The translations under genes and the position numbers were made by a program. Of a stretch of DNA of 64,000 nt, positions 51,252 through 62,938 are shown in pieces. The stretch is from CAMREV01 sp051656125. Lineage in GTDB: Bacteria > Bacillota_I > Bacilli_A > Mycoplasmatales > Mycoplasmoidaceae. Where the stretch lies: the NCBI GenBank assembly GCA_051656125.1, contig JBOGBH010000012.1, positions 186,001 to 250,000 of the forward strand. The letters run 5' to 3'. The notes beneath the pieces were generated by a model, which saw only the letters and a list, made by a program, of their open reading frames with translations, did not search any database and was not told the origin of the DNA. Within the stretch, counting starts at the first letter, position 1; every line of letters begins with the position of its first letter.

Positions 51252-52346
51252 CTATTTATTTATTTTAAAATGACAAATGTCACCATCTTCTATTTGATAT
51301 GTTTTGCCAACTATCTTGGCTTTACCTAATTCTCTTATTTTATTCTCATCTTTGTAAGTTATCATATCATCATATTTAATAATTTCTGCTCTAATAAACA
51401 ACTTTTCAAAGTCTGTATGAATAACACTTGCACACTTTGGAGCAAAGTCGGATATGTAAAAAGGTCATCCTCTTACTTCTATTTTACCCATTGTAAAGAA
51501 TGTTCCTAAATTTAAAATGCTATAAGCGCTTCTAACTATTTCATTTAAACCTGAATCCTTTAAATTAAATTCTTCTAAGAATGTTTTTTTTTCTTCTTCT
51601 GGAAGTAATGAGATCTCATGCTCCATTTTAGAACAAATTGGAATAATAGTTTTATTTTTTAAATGATTTTTTAGTTTTAAATAGTTTTCATTACTTTCTG
51701 GATTGCTAATATCATCTTCATCTATATTAGCGATATAAATAACAGGTTTAATTGTTAATAAATTTAAAGATTTAACCAATGGTAAATCTTCTTCACTTAT
51801 TTCCATATTGCAAAGTAATTTATCTTGAGATAAAAAATCAAACAATGATTCATATAAAGCAAGTTCTTTAGCAGCATTTTTGTCACCAGACTTAGCTTTA
51901 TTTTTGATTTTATCAATTCGATTTTTCATTAATTCTAAATCTGAATATATTAATTCTAAATTAATGATTTCTAAATCTGTTATTGGATCAACAACATTAT
52001 TTACATGAGTAATATCTTTGTTTGAAAAACATCTAATTACATGACAAATAGCATCTACTTCTCTAATGTTTTGTAAAAATTTATTTCCTAAACCTTCACC
52101 CTTTGAAGCGCCTTTAACTAATCCAGCAATATCTACAAATTTAAAATTAGTATAGATTGTTTTTTCTGGTTTAACTATTTCTGCTAAACTATCTAACCTT
52201 CTATCAACAACATTTACTAAAGCGATGTTTGGTTCAATTGTTGCAAAGGGATAATTTGCAGCCTCAACTTTTGAATTTGTAATAGCATTAAATAGTGTTG
52301 ATTTCCCAACATTAGGTAAACCTATAATTCCAGCTGATAGAAGCAT
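51252..52346 (-). CDS. ychF: Redox-regulated ATPase/GTPase YchF
   Basis: 364 residues. GIIGLPNVGKSTLFNA (P-loop), NYPFATIEPN, FVDIAGLVKGAS, and NIDE in place of the usual NKxD; a UGA (51465) leads into the C-terminal TGS domain (VIHTDFEKLFIRAEI). Binds ribosomes and ATP. Eight bases from fba. Confidence 0.96.
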
Positions 52347-52353
52347 ATTTTAA

Positions 52354-53250
52354 TTAAGCCTTATCTTTTGAGCCGAATAGTATAATTTTTTCAGTAACTG
52401 TATCTCTTATTGCATCCACACCTGGTTTTAATAATTTTCTAGGATCAAAACCTTTTTTAGCATTATCTAAATCTTTTTTAGCTTCAATATATTTTCTTGT
52501 AGCTTCTGCAAATGCAATTTGACATTCAGTGTTTACATTTATTTTAGAAACACCTAGTGATATAGCTTTTTTAATTTGATCATTAGGAATACCAGTTCCA
52601 CCATGTAGAACTAATGGAGTAACAGATAATAATGAATTAATTTCAGTTAAAACATCAAACTTAAGACCCTTTCAATCCTTGTGGTATAAACCATGAACAT
52701 TACCAATTCCTGCTGCTAAAATTGCAACACCTAAATCTGCAATCATTTTACATTCTTTTGGATCAGCAACTTCTCCGTTACCAATTACACCATCTTCTTC
52801 TCCACCAATAGCACCTACTTCAGCTTCAACAGAAGCATTGTGTTTTTTAGCAAGTTTTAATATTTCTTTTGTTTTTTCAATATTTTCTTCAATTGAATAG
52901 TGTGAACCATCAAACATAACTGAAGGAAAACCCGCTTCTAAAGCAGCAATAGCTCCTTCATAAGATCCATGGTCTAAATGTAAAGATACAGGAACAGTTA
53001 TGTTTTTGTATTCCATTACATTATTAACCATATCAACTATGTTTTTGAAACCAAATTGGTATTTTGCAGCCCCTTCAGAAACACCAATAATAATTGGTGA
53101 GTTATTTGCTTGAGCAGCATCTAATATTGCTCCTAATCATTCTAAATTATTAGTGTTAATATGAGGAATGGCATACTTGTTTTTATGTGCATCTTTCGTC
53201 ATATCAATTAGATTAACTAATCTTGATTTGTTTTTATTTAAATTTAACAT
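52354..53250 (-). CDS. fba: Fructose-bisphosphate aldolase, class II
   Basis: 298 residues. Zinc enzyme that splits fructose-1,6-bisphosphate. PVSLHLDHGS holds the first zinc His and the catalytic Asp, then SVMFDGSHY, EVGAIGGEEDGV, GIGNVHGLY and LVLHGGTGIP, all family markers. UGA codons are Trp. Ends overlap neither neighbour; one base from rpoE. Confidence 0.97.
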
Positions 53251-53251
53251 T

Positions 53252-53734
53252 TTATTCGTCCTCTTCTATTTCTTTATCTAAGTCTTCTATTTCATCTACT
53301 ATTTCATCAATTACTTCATTATCAATTTCAGGCAATATATCTTCTTCCTCTTTTAAATCAATAACTTTATCTTTTGAATCAAAATCAACTTCTATTATTC
53401 CTTCATCATCAATTGCTAGTACTGGTTTTTCAGTTTCCATCTCTTCTAAAAGTTCTGGATCAATATCTATTTTGTCTAAACCAAACATAGCAGCTGCAAT
53501 TTTTTCAAACTCATCATAGCTATAATATTCTTGTAATGCTCAATCATCATTACCTAATGATAGAAATCTTATATCGTTTATCAATTCAATATATAGATCC
53601 CCACCAACATCTTTTAACTTAGGATCGCTTTTAATAACTTCAGCTAATAAGCTTCTATATTTAAACTTACCTTTTTTATATTTCTTTTTAGCAATTTCGT
53701 ATGCTAGATCAATTATGTCCTGTTTCATTTTCAA
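53252..53734 (-). CDS. rpoE: RNA polymerase delta subunit
   Basis: 160 residues. N-terminal HARE-HTH domain (about 1-85: MIDLAYEIA-like IIDLAYEIAKKK, GDLYIELINDIRFLSLGNDDW) and a very acidic disordered tail (about 100-160), the classic delta layout. Recycles RNA polymerase in Gram-positive bacteria. Start at 53734 with GGGAG seven bases upstream. A UGA (53540) is the conserved Trp. Confidence 0.92.
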
Positions 53735-53748
53735 GCTCCCTATTTATT

Positions 53749-54936
53749 TTAATCAATAAAATTATTATTTAACAATACAATTTTAGAAATATTTACTTGT
53801 TTCTCTAAATTATCAAATAATTTAGTTTTTTTAAATTCAATTAAATTGTTATTGCTATCATAAAAAACAATGTGTTTGTCCGATTCTTTAGAGAATGTTG
53901 ATTTGTGTTTAATTGTTTTTTCTGAATAAATATAATCTTTACTTATATCATTTTTACTTATTATTATATTTTTATTAAAGTCTTCTGGTTTTATATATGT
54001 GAAGTTTTCCCCACTTTTAAAACCTTTTATAATTAATTGAAGTAATTCATCTTTAGTCACATTTGCAAGTTCATTGATAAATGTAATTAATGATGAATCA
54101 TCTAATTCTACATATAAATCTAAGCTAACTTCTTTTTTCTTATAAATTCAGTCATATTTTTTTGAAATTGAAATATTCTTCTCATATAGCTCTCATTCAT
54201 TTTTAAGCTCTGCTAATCTTTTAAAAATTAATTCTAATGTTCACTCAAATACCATTAAATTTTTATTTTCATAAATATCAATATTCATATAAATTCTTCC
54301 TAATAAGAAACTTTCAATCATGTTGAAACTTTTTATTGAAAAAGCTAATGTTTCATTAATAATATCAAATCTTCTTAAAAGAATATCTAAATCAATAGTT
54401 CCATAGTGAGTTCCAATAAAATATGAATCCCTTAATAAGTAATCTATTCTATCAGCATCTAAATCAGAAGAAATAATTTGGTTTAATCACTTAATTGGGT
54501 GTTTGTTTTGATAAATCAAAATTAATTCATCAATATCAACACTATATTTTTTCAATACTTTATTAATTGATGATTTTTTAGAAAGAATTATGTCTAGCGT
54601 TCATTTTTCATGGCTGCCACCAAATCTTTCAAATACATGTGAAAATGGACCATGACCTAAGTCATGAAGTAACGCAGCTACTTGAACAAGTCTTTTGTGC
54701 TTTTTACTACATTTATTTCCGATAACATCTAAAAATCTAGAAGCTACTTCATAAACTCCTAGAGAATGAATATATCTGCTATGCATTGCTGTTGGAAATA
54801 ATTTATAGCATATACCTAATTGCATAATATCTTGTAATCTTTGAAATTCTTTACAAGAAATTAATTCAGCAATAATAGGATCTCTATTTAAATCTATCTC
54901 TTTAAATATTGGATCTTTAATAAAATTGTTTGTCAT
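53749..54936 (-). CDS. HD-domain phosphohydrolase
   Basis: 395 residues. HSRYIHSLGVYEVASRF and ALLHDLGHGPFSHVFE are the metal-binding His and HD pair; SSDLDADRIDYLLRDSYFIG is the second conserved motif of the dGTPase/SAMHD1-like family. Probably hydrolyses a nucleotide. UGA codons at 54601, 54244 and others are Trp, so the gene is continuous although it looks split. Eight bases after gltX. Confidence 0.9.
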
Positions 54937-54943
54937 TATTTTA

Positions 54944-56434
54944 CTACTTCACTGATACTTTTACTGTTTTAGATTTTTTAACTTCTAATGTATCTGTAAA
55001 ATTCTTTAAGTATTTCATAGTGTTTTCTTTCCCTAATAAGAATATAACCTTATATAATTCAGGACCACTTGTTTTTAATGTGATTACTCTTCTCATACAT
55101 GAATAGAAGTTTTTACCTTTAATTAAAGATTCTTTAGCAAATACATTAATAATGTATTTGATTACATCCACATTTCAATCCTCAATTTTTTTAATATTTA
55201 ATCTAAAATCATTAACTGTTTTGATTGTGTCTATGCCATAGTCATTTACTATTTCTGTTGCAACTTTTTTTGTTATTTTATCAATATTAAATAAATCACC
55301 AATTAAGGTGTTTAATTCTGAAGCATATGATATTTGATCTTTAAACATTAAGATACAAAAATTATGATTCTTTTTAAATAAATTGCTTTCTATATTAACA
55401 AATGGAGAAACAAAATCAATGTATTCAATTTCATCCATCATTTGGAAATAATTTTTTGAAATTCATTCCATTTTCTTTATATCAAATGTAGATGGCGAAG
55501 AACTTAAGGCATTGAAATCAAAATTTTCAATTGCTTGTGCTAATGAAAATACTTCATTATTATCAACCGGACTTCATCCTAATAAACACATATAATTAAC
55601 AATTGCCCTTGATGGAAAACCCATTGCTTTATAATCTTCAATAAATTGTTTTAATTCTAAATTTCTTTTAGAAAGTTTTTTACCAGTAGTATCAATAATA
55701 ATTGGTAAATGTCCATAATGAATTTCATTATCTAATCTTAAAGCTTCTTTAATAGCTATTTGATAAGGTGTATTAGAGATATGTTCTTCGCCTCTTAAAA
55801 CATGAGTGATTTCCATATCATAATCATCAATTACAACTGCAAAGTTATAAGTTGGATAACCATTAGATTTTAAAATAACTATATCTGACATTGCAGAGCT
55901 AGGAATTGATATTGTTCCTTTAATTAGGTCTTCTCAAATATAATCTTTTTCTTCACATCTAAGTCTTAATACAAATTCTTTATTAGCTAAAAGTTTTTTT
56001 TGAATTTCAGTTACATCAAGATTTCTACATTTTCCAGAGTATTTTGGAGTTTGACCTTTTTTTAAACTATCTTCTCTCTGTTTTTGAAGATCAGAAGATT
56101 TGCAAAAACATCTATATGCTTTATCTTCTAGTAAAAGATTGTTTGCTAGTTCTCTGTATCTAGCTAATTTTTCACTTTGAATATATGGTCCATGTGAACC
56201 AGGATTATTTAATGATTCATCTGGAAATAATTTTAATCAAGCTAAATTTTTTAATTGAGAATCTATTCCTTCTTTTACATTTCTTTCAATATCTGTGTCT
56301 TCAATTCTAACAATGAATGATCCACCATATGCTTTTGCAAATATGTAGTTGAATAGTGCAGTTCTTGCTCCACCAATATGAAATAAGCCTGTTGGAGATG
56401 GTGCATATCTTGTTCTTACTAAATTATTTTTCAT
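54944..56434 (-). CDS. gltX: Glutamyl-tRNA synthetase
   Basis: 496 residues. APSPTGLFHIGGARTALFNY (HIGH region), RIEDTDIER, VLRGEEHISNT and KKLSKRN (KMSKS region). First gene of a six-gene minus-strand run (gltX, HD hydrolase, rpoE, fba, ychF, tdk). UGA codons at 55172, 55442 and 55571 are Trp. The last part is the anticodon-binding helical domain. Confidence 0.97.
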
Positions 56435-56481
56435 ACAATTCCATTCCTATTAAATTAATTAAATCAATATTACATTGTTAT

Positions 56482-56487
56482 ATTATA
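56482..56487 (-). promoter_or_regulatory. Candidate -10 box for the gltX run
   Basis: TATAAT on the minus strand about 48 bases before the gltX start, in the gap downstream of the KAP-like gene. No good -35 box. Confidence 0.35.
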
Positions 56488-56541
56488 TAAAATATACAAA
56501 TTATTTATTTAATTATATTATTTATGATGTTATATTAAAAA

Positions 56542-58422
56542 TTATTTGTTTAAAATTTCTTCTTTTGATAATTCATTTTCAAAGAATTTAATAAATTTTT
56601 CAATGTTTTTTTCAAAATAATCTAATGTTTTTTCTTTTGAAAAATTATCGGAATTTGCGTTTAATAAAATTTTATCTTTGTTATCTAAATTTCAAAAAAA
56701 TGAGTTTATTTTTTCAAATTCGTATTCTTCTTTTAAATTTTTTCGATAAATTTTTTCAAAACTATTATCATATATTTTAAAAGCTTCACCAATAGATTTA
56801 AATTCATTTATATTTATTTTTAAATTTTTCAATAAATTTTCATAATAATTAATTTCATCTTTTTTTGAAGAATTAAGTCTTTGAAGTTCATTAATTTCAT
56901 TTGATTCGTATTCTATTGATTTTCTTAAAATAAGAATATTCTTGTGTATAGTATCATCTGATTCATTTTCTTTATTTATATCTTTTTCATCCTTTTCTAT
57001 TCTTTTTTTCTTTTTGGAAATTTTTAAATCATTTGACTCAATTAAATCAGATAGAATTTTAATTTTAATTTTAAATTCCTTATTAATTTCATTAAATAAA
57101 TTCAACAAATTAGCTAATTTTTCATTGTAATTGTTAAAATTATTTTTAAAATAATTTTTATCAAATAACTTAAATTGATTATCATCATAATTTAGACATT
57201 CCTTTAAAAAAAATTTTATATTGTCATCAAAAATAATTTTATATTCTTTTTGTAAAATTTGAAATGTTTTTGAAAAATTAGAATGCAAAGAATTAAAAAA
57301 GATATCGATCTCAATTCTATTATAATAGTTGTCTCTATAATTTGAAAAAATTTCATTAGATGATTTATTTAATTTATTTTTATAAGAAATAATTTGAAAT
57401 AGAAAAGAATGATATTTAATAAAATCAACTTCGCAAAAATCAAAAAAATATGAATTATCAATTTTTCATATCTTATTTTTTAAAAAAAATAAAATCTTTA
57501 ATCTGTTCATTTTTATATATTTTTCAAGTAAAGGATCATTTTGCATAATTTTTTTAAGTTCCCTAATTGAAAATTGCTTTTTTTTATTATCTATTTTTAG
57601 TAGTTTGTCTATATCCAAAGAAATTTCTTTTTTAAAGCCTATATTATTTAATAATGAAGAGTAATCTAGTTTGAGATTGTATGATGGAAGATCAATAAAT
57701 TTTTCAATTGTATTTTCAAAGCCATTTGAATCATCATTTATTTTATCAGCATCCATTGTTAAAATAAAAACAATATTTTTTAGTTTTGATAATTTTTGTA
57801 TAAGTTTCATTATTTCTCATGATTTTTTTCCCATTCTTTCCAGATTATCAAAAACAATAATTGTTTCAGAAAATTTTAACTTTTCAATTGGTAAACTAAT
57901 ATTTTCTTTGTGAAGTTTAAGATTTGTTTTTAAAACAATATTTATTGAAGGTTCAAGAAAAAATTTCAAACCCTTATTTAATATATCTTTTGTTATCTCA
58001 AAAATTTTTTGATCTGTTGAACCCAAAATGAAAAATAAGTGATTAAAAATTTCTTTAATCATGTCATCAGAATCAATAAAATTTCATAAGTCAATAATAA
58101 TAAAATTAGTAAATTTTGTTTTAACTTTTTTTGATATTATGTTTTTACCTAATTGTTCCGCAAAAAATGTTTTTCCATTGCCCCATTTTGAATTAATTAT
58201 AGTTATTGGTGATCTTTTTTCAAGAAACTCAGGAAGAAAGAAAACTTTTTTGGAGTTTTTTTTATAAAAAATTTCTCATTTATCAAAATCTTTTTGATAA
58301 TTATTCAAAAAAATTTTATGATCATTATCTATATTTTTTAAAAATGTTTGAGAAGCATTCAGTAATTCTTCATCATCATCTTTTATTAAAATATCATAAC
58401 TACATTCAGAAACATATGACAT
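56542..58422 (-). CDS. KAP-like P-loop NTPase with long coiled-coil C-terminal region
   Basis: 626 residues. NSKWGNGKTFFAEQLG near residue 75 is a KAP-type Walker A (the WGxGKT form) and ETIIVFDNLERM near 195 a Walker B with the acidic and Arg residues of the family (IDDLDR in relatives). An EQ/KK-rich helical stretch with coiled-coil spacing (about 430-560) follows. No membrane segment is evident, unlike many KAP proteins. UGA codons at 57814 and 57463 are Trp. It stands alone between gltX and the hsdMSR genes, all minus strand, with its own AAGG. KAP NTPases include PifA, the T7 exclusion protein of F plasmid; a defence role here is inference. Confidence 0.7.
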
Positions 58423-58448
58423 AAATTTACCTTATTTTTAATAATAAA

Positions 58449-58461
58449 ATTATACATTATA
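58449..58461 (-). promoter_or_regulatory. Candidate -10 boxes for the KAP-like gene
   Basis: Two TATAAT matches on the minus strand (58449-58454 and 58456-58461), 27-39 bases before the start. The rest of the 253-base gap to hsdR holds nothing else I can support. Confidence 0.35.
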
Positions 58462-58675
58462 TAAAATTAATTTTGTTATGTTTGATAGACAAGGGACTTA
58501 TATATTTAATTATGAAATTAAAATATAGTAAGAGATAAATGTCTTTTAGTTAACAAATTGATTAAATTAAAAATAATAAAATATGTACTAAAATATTTAA
58601 TAAATATAATTTGGATGTAAAAAAATAATTTTTATAAAAAAATTCTATCAATAAAAATAAATAATAGGGTACATA

Positions 58676-61600
58676 TTAGTTTGTTGTAAATCTTTCAATG
58701 TGTCTCTCAAAGTATTTTTTTATTTTATTTTTAATAACTTCTTTTTCATTACCTTTTTCGGGGTTAAATCTGCTTTTAGGAGGCATTATTCTGTCAATTT
58801 CAGAATACTTAATTTCTCCTCTTTCATATATATCTTCAGAAAGCTTCATTGTTTCGTCGTAATTTAATTTATAATCTTCAATTAATTTTAATAATTCTTT
58901 ATTTCTTTTTGAATCAAAAAATTCTTTTCATCCATCTTTTTTAACAATATTTTCTCTAAATGAATTAATAAACTCATCAATTAAATCTTTTTTATTTCTT
59001 AATAATGTACTTGAGTCAACTATTCTATTAATTTTTTCATTAAAATCTTTAAAATTAATATCAGAAGAATTTGTAATTAATTCTAAAATGTAATCAATAT
59101 TAACTTCTATTTGTTTTATTAATTCCATTTCAAATTCAATATCATCATTAATATTTTCTTTAGTATTTTCTTCTTTAAGTTTTAAAATATCTTCTCTTAT
59201 AGTATGATATTCACTTCTGTAATCTTGGCCTTCTGCTTCTGTTATTAATTTCATATTTTTAAAATCATCAAACGAATTTAAAATATTTTCTAATTTTAGT
59301 ATTTTATTGAAAAGATTTATAAATTCTTTTTTTAAAGATTCGCTTCCTAATAATCCCATTGGAAGTGGAAACTTAGTTTTTAATTCTTCCACTAAGCCTT
59401 CATATCCTTTTTGGAATTCGCCATTTTCATCTTCATAACCTTTGTAATAATAATCAAATGATTTTAGAAACACTACTCCACTAGCATCTTTATCTCCGTA
59501 TAGTTTCATTGTTTCATCAACTTCTTCTTCAAGATCTCTAAAACAACATATGTAGCCAAAAGTTTTTACACTATTTAAAATTCTATTAGTTCTTGAGAAT
59601 GCTTGCATTAAGCCATGCATTCTTAAATTCTTATCAACTCATAATGTATTTAAGCATTTTGCATCAAAACCAGTTAAAAACATATTTACTACAATTAGTA
59701 AATCTAATTCTCTTTCCTTCATCCTTTTTGATATATCTTTATAATAGCTTTGAAATTTTTCGCTGGACGTATCGAAACTATCACCAAATAATTTATTGTA
59801 GTCTTGAATTGCTTCATCTAAAAATTCTCTTGAAGATTTATCAAGTTTTTCATTATTAAAATCTTCATCATCAAAGTCTCCATTTGATAAATCTTCGTTT
59901 TGAGAAAAACTATATATTAAGGCAATATTAATTTTTTTATCCCTTGAATCATTTATTTCTTTCAATTTTAAATAATAAAGTTTAGCAGCATTTATTGAAG
60001 ATGTTGCAAAAATTGAATTGAATCCTTTTTTACGATTGATATTAATATTAGAAGTTGAGTCTCTTTTTGTTTTTATATCAAAATTATCCATAATATAATT
60101 ACTAATTAATTCAATTCTTTTTGGATCATTGTAAGCTTTTTCTTCATCAATACTTCATACTTTTTTATCATTAATTTCGCTTTTTATATTCATTGTTTTA
60201 TAGAAATCAATTCTAAAAGGTAAAACATTGCCATCCCTAATGGCATCTTGAATATTATATGTATGTAATTTGGTTCCAAAAACTTGCTCTGTAGTTCTGA
60301 TTAAACCATTTTCTTTACTATTGCTTTCAACAAATATTGGAGTTCCTGTAAAACCAAAAATAGAATACATTTTAAATCTTTTTCTAATTTCAACATGCAT
60401 TGCACCAAATTGGGAACGATGACATTCATCAAAAATAATTACTGTTTTTTTACTATAAATTTCATTTGATTTTTCGCTTTTTACAAGATTGTTTAATTTT
60501 TGAATTGTAGTAACTATTAGTTTGTCTTGAATACTTGTACTTTTAAGCTTGTTAGCTAATTCTCTTGAAGATTTATTTGAACTAACACAATCTTTTTCAT
60601 AGTTGTTATACTCTTTAATTGTTTGGTAATCTAAATCTTGTCTATCAACTACAAATAAAATTTTTTCAATTTCTTTATCGTTTCTTAAAAGTTGAGCAGT
60701 TTTAAAAGAAGTTAATGTTTTACCACTACCAGTCGTATGTCAAATATACCCACCAGAGTTTTCTTTACCTCATATTTTATTTAAATATGTCGATTTAACT
60801 TTATTAATAATTCTTTCTGTACCAACTATTTGATAAGGTCTCATTACCAAAAGTTTTTTGTCCACTGTAAAAACACAATATTTTGTAAGAACATTTAATA
60901 TTGTATGTCTTGAAAAAAATGTCTTTGTAAAATCTATTAAATCTTTAATAGGATTATTTTTTGAATCTGCTCAATATGATGTGAATTCAAAAGTATTGGT
61001 ATCATTAGTATTGTTTTTTTTACTTTTATTATGGATTTTTTTATCAATGCTATCTTCTCTTATAGTGTTTGTATAATATTTTGTTTCTGTTCCATTTGAA
61101 ATTACATATAATTGTACGTATTCAAATAAGCCGCTATCTGCTCAAAAACTTTCTCTTTTATATCTTTCTATTTGATTGAAAGCTTCCTTTAGATTAACAC
61201 CTCTTTTTTTAAGTTCGACATGTATTAATGGAAGACCATTTACAAGAATAGTAACATCATATCTATTTTTGTATGTTCCACTATCAGTTTCATATTGGTT
61301 GATAACTTGTAAAATATTATTTTGAGGATTTTTTTTATCTAATATTTTAATGTTGATTGTTTTATTATCATCTGTATTAAAATTTATAATTTCATCATTT
61401 TGAATTCTATTCGTTTTATCAACTAATGAAAAATTCTTGTTAACTAATTCATTAGTAAAAAATCTATTTCATTCATCTTCATTAAATTTGAAATTGTTTA
61501 GTTTTTCTATTTGATTTCTCAAGTTTATTTTTAATTCTTTTTCTTGGTTGATATTTAAAAATTCATAACCTTGTCTTTTAAGATTATTAATAAACTCATC

Positions 61601-61711
61601 TTCTAAATCTTTTTCACTTTGGTAGGTTTTTCTTTTACGTTTCTCTGAATCATATTCAAAGACAACTGTTCCTTCTTCTTTTGATAGAAGAATATCATAA
61701 TTCTTTGTCAT
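58676..61711 (-). CDS. hsdR: Type I restriction enzyme R subunit
   Basis: 1011 residues, normal length. N-terminal nuclease domain with the PD-(D/E)xK-type NRYDVTILVNGLPLIHVELKK, then the translocase motor: HTTGSGKTLTSF (Walker A), IIFDECHRSQFG (DEAH-type) and FGFTGTP (motif III). The later motif LMQAFSRTNR is motif VI. Cuts unmodified DNA after ATP-driven translocation, in a complex with HsdM and HsdS. Many UGA Trp codons; the gene is intact. AAAGGG precedes the ATG, two bases after hsdS. Confidence 0.96.
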
Positions 61712-61713
61712 TT

Positions 61714-62937
61714 TTATGCCCTTTCAAAATTTAATAATTTTGCTCTATAGTATTCATATTTTTTTTGAACTAATTCAATTTCTTTTGGTAATCCTTCATT
61801 TAAATTGCTTATTAAGTTTTCAAATTTATCCAATATTTTTACAATTTCTTTTTGTTTTTTGATAGAAGGAATATTTATTTCCATTTCAAGAAATTGTTTC
61901 ATTTTTATTGTTGGAAAAGTAGAACCATAATATAAAGCTTGAATTTTTTCATTTTTGGCAAGGAAATAATAATATAGATACTTTGTTGATAATATATTTT
62001 CATCAAATGATTTACAAATCCTATTTTCGCTTGTTACAAAATATCCATTGTGATATTTTATATTCGTATATCTTACAGGACAAATGGATATTACTTCACC
62101 ATACTGTAAATATTTTCCCGCTTTTTCAATAGAAGTATAACCATCAAAATTTGCAGCAGATAATATTCTTACATTATATTTGTTCTCATCAGAAAAATTA
62201 TTAAGAAAAATGTCTTTTAAATTCTTTGCTGTCATATAAGGTATTTTAAAAGATTCTTTTTGCTTATAATTTTCAACTTCTTGAAATTTTCTGTCTCAAA
62301 AAGTAACTTCTCATATTTTTTTAATATTATTAAAATTTGAATTAATTAAATAATTCATATAATACTTATATTGTTTTTTTCGATTGGTTAATTCTCTGGT
62401 TAATTCATCAAATTTGTCCAATATGTTAACTATTTCTTTTTGCTTTTCGATTGAAGGAAAAAATATTTCCATTTCAAGAATTGATTTCATGTTTGCATTT
62501 TTAATAGCCGAGCCAAGATAAAAACTTTTTATTTTTTCACTTTTTTGTATTAAATAATGATAAAGATATTTTGTACATAATAAATTTTTATCTATTGACT
62601 GACAAAATCTATTATTGGCTGTAACAAAATAACCACTGTGATATTTTATATTAGAAAAACAAGAACGCGGGAATGCAATCACTTCACCATTTTGTAAATA
62701 TTTTCCTGCTTTTTCCAATGATGTATAACCATCAAATTTCGCTGCAGATAATATTCTAACATTAGAATTTAAAGGATCAAATAAATCACTAATAAAAATA
62801 TTCCTTAAATTTTCTGTAGTCATATATGAAATTTTGGCAATTTTTTCTTGCTTAAAGTTTTCAAGACCTTGAAATTTTTGATCTCAAAAAGTGACTTCTC
62901 AAAGTTTTTTGCGATTTACTATACTATTATTTTTCAA
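61714..62937 (-). CDS. hsdS: Type I restriction specificity subunit with two similar halves
   Basis: 407 residues. Two target-recognition domains with the central and C-terminal conserved helices (QKEIVNILDKFDEL, QKEIVKILDKFENL). The halves repeat at a period of 196 residues: WEVTFWDQKFQ at 13 and WEVTFWDRKFQ at 209, YMTTENL and YMTAKNL, NVRILSAAKFDGYTSLEKAG and NVRILSAANFDGYTSIEKAG. It directs HsdM and HsdR to the target sequence. TTG start at 62937, with AAGG eight bases upstream overlapping the hsdM stop. UGA at 62308 and others are Trp, so what look like two genes are one. Confidence 0.92.
61735..62910 (-). repeat. Internal tandem duplication in hsdS
   Basis: Two units of 588 bases encode two similar target-recognition halves (about 62323-62910 and 61735-62322). 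Confidence 0.75.
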
Positions 62938-62938
62938 A

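Noticed and set aside
53749..54936. Separate small gene at 53749-54060 downstream of an HD-domain fragment
   Set aside because: Same frame as the HD domain and joined through UGA Trp codons; it is the C-terminal part of one HD phosphohydrolase.
58478..58528. Plus-strand 16-codon ORF in the gap between the KAP-like gene and hsdR
   Set aside because: No ribosome binding site, no terminator and no recognisable motif; too short to support.
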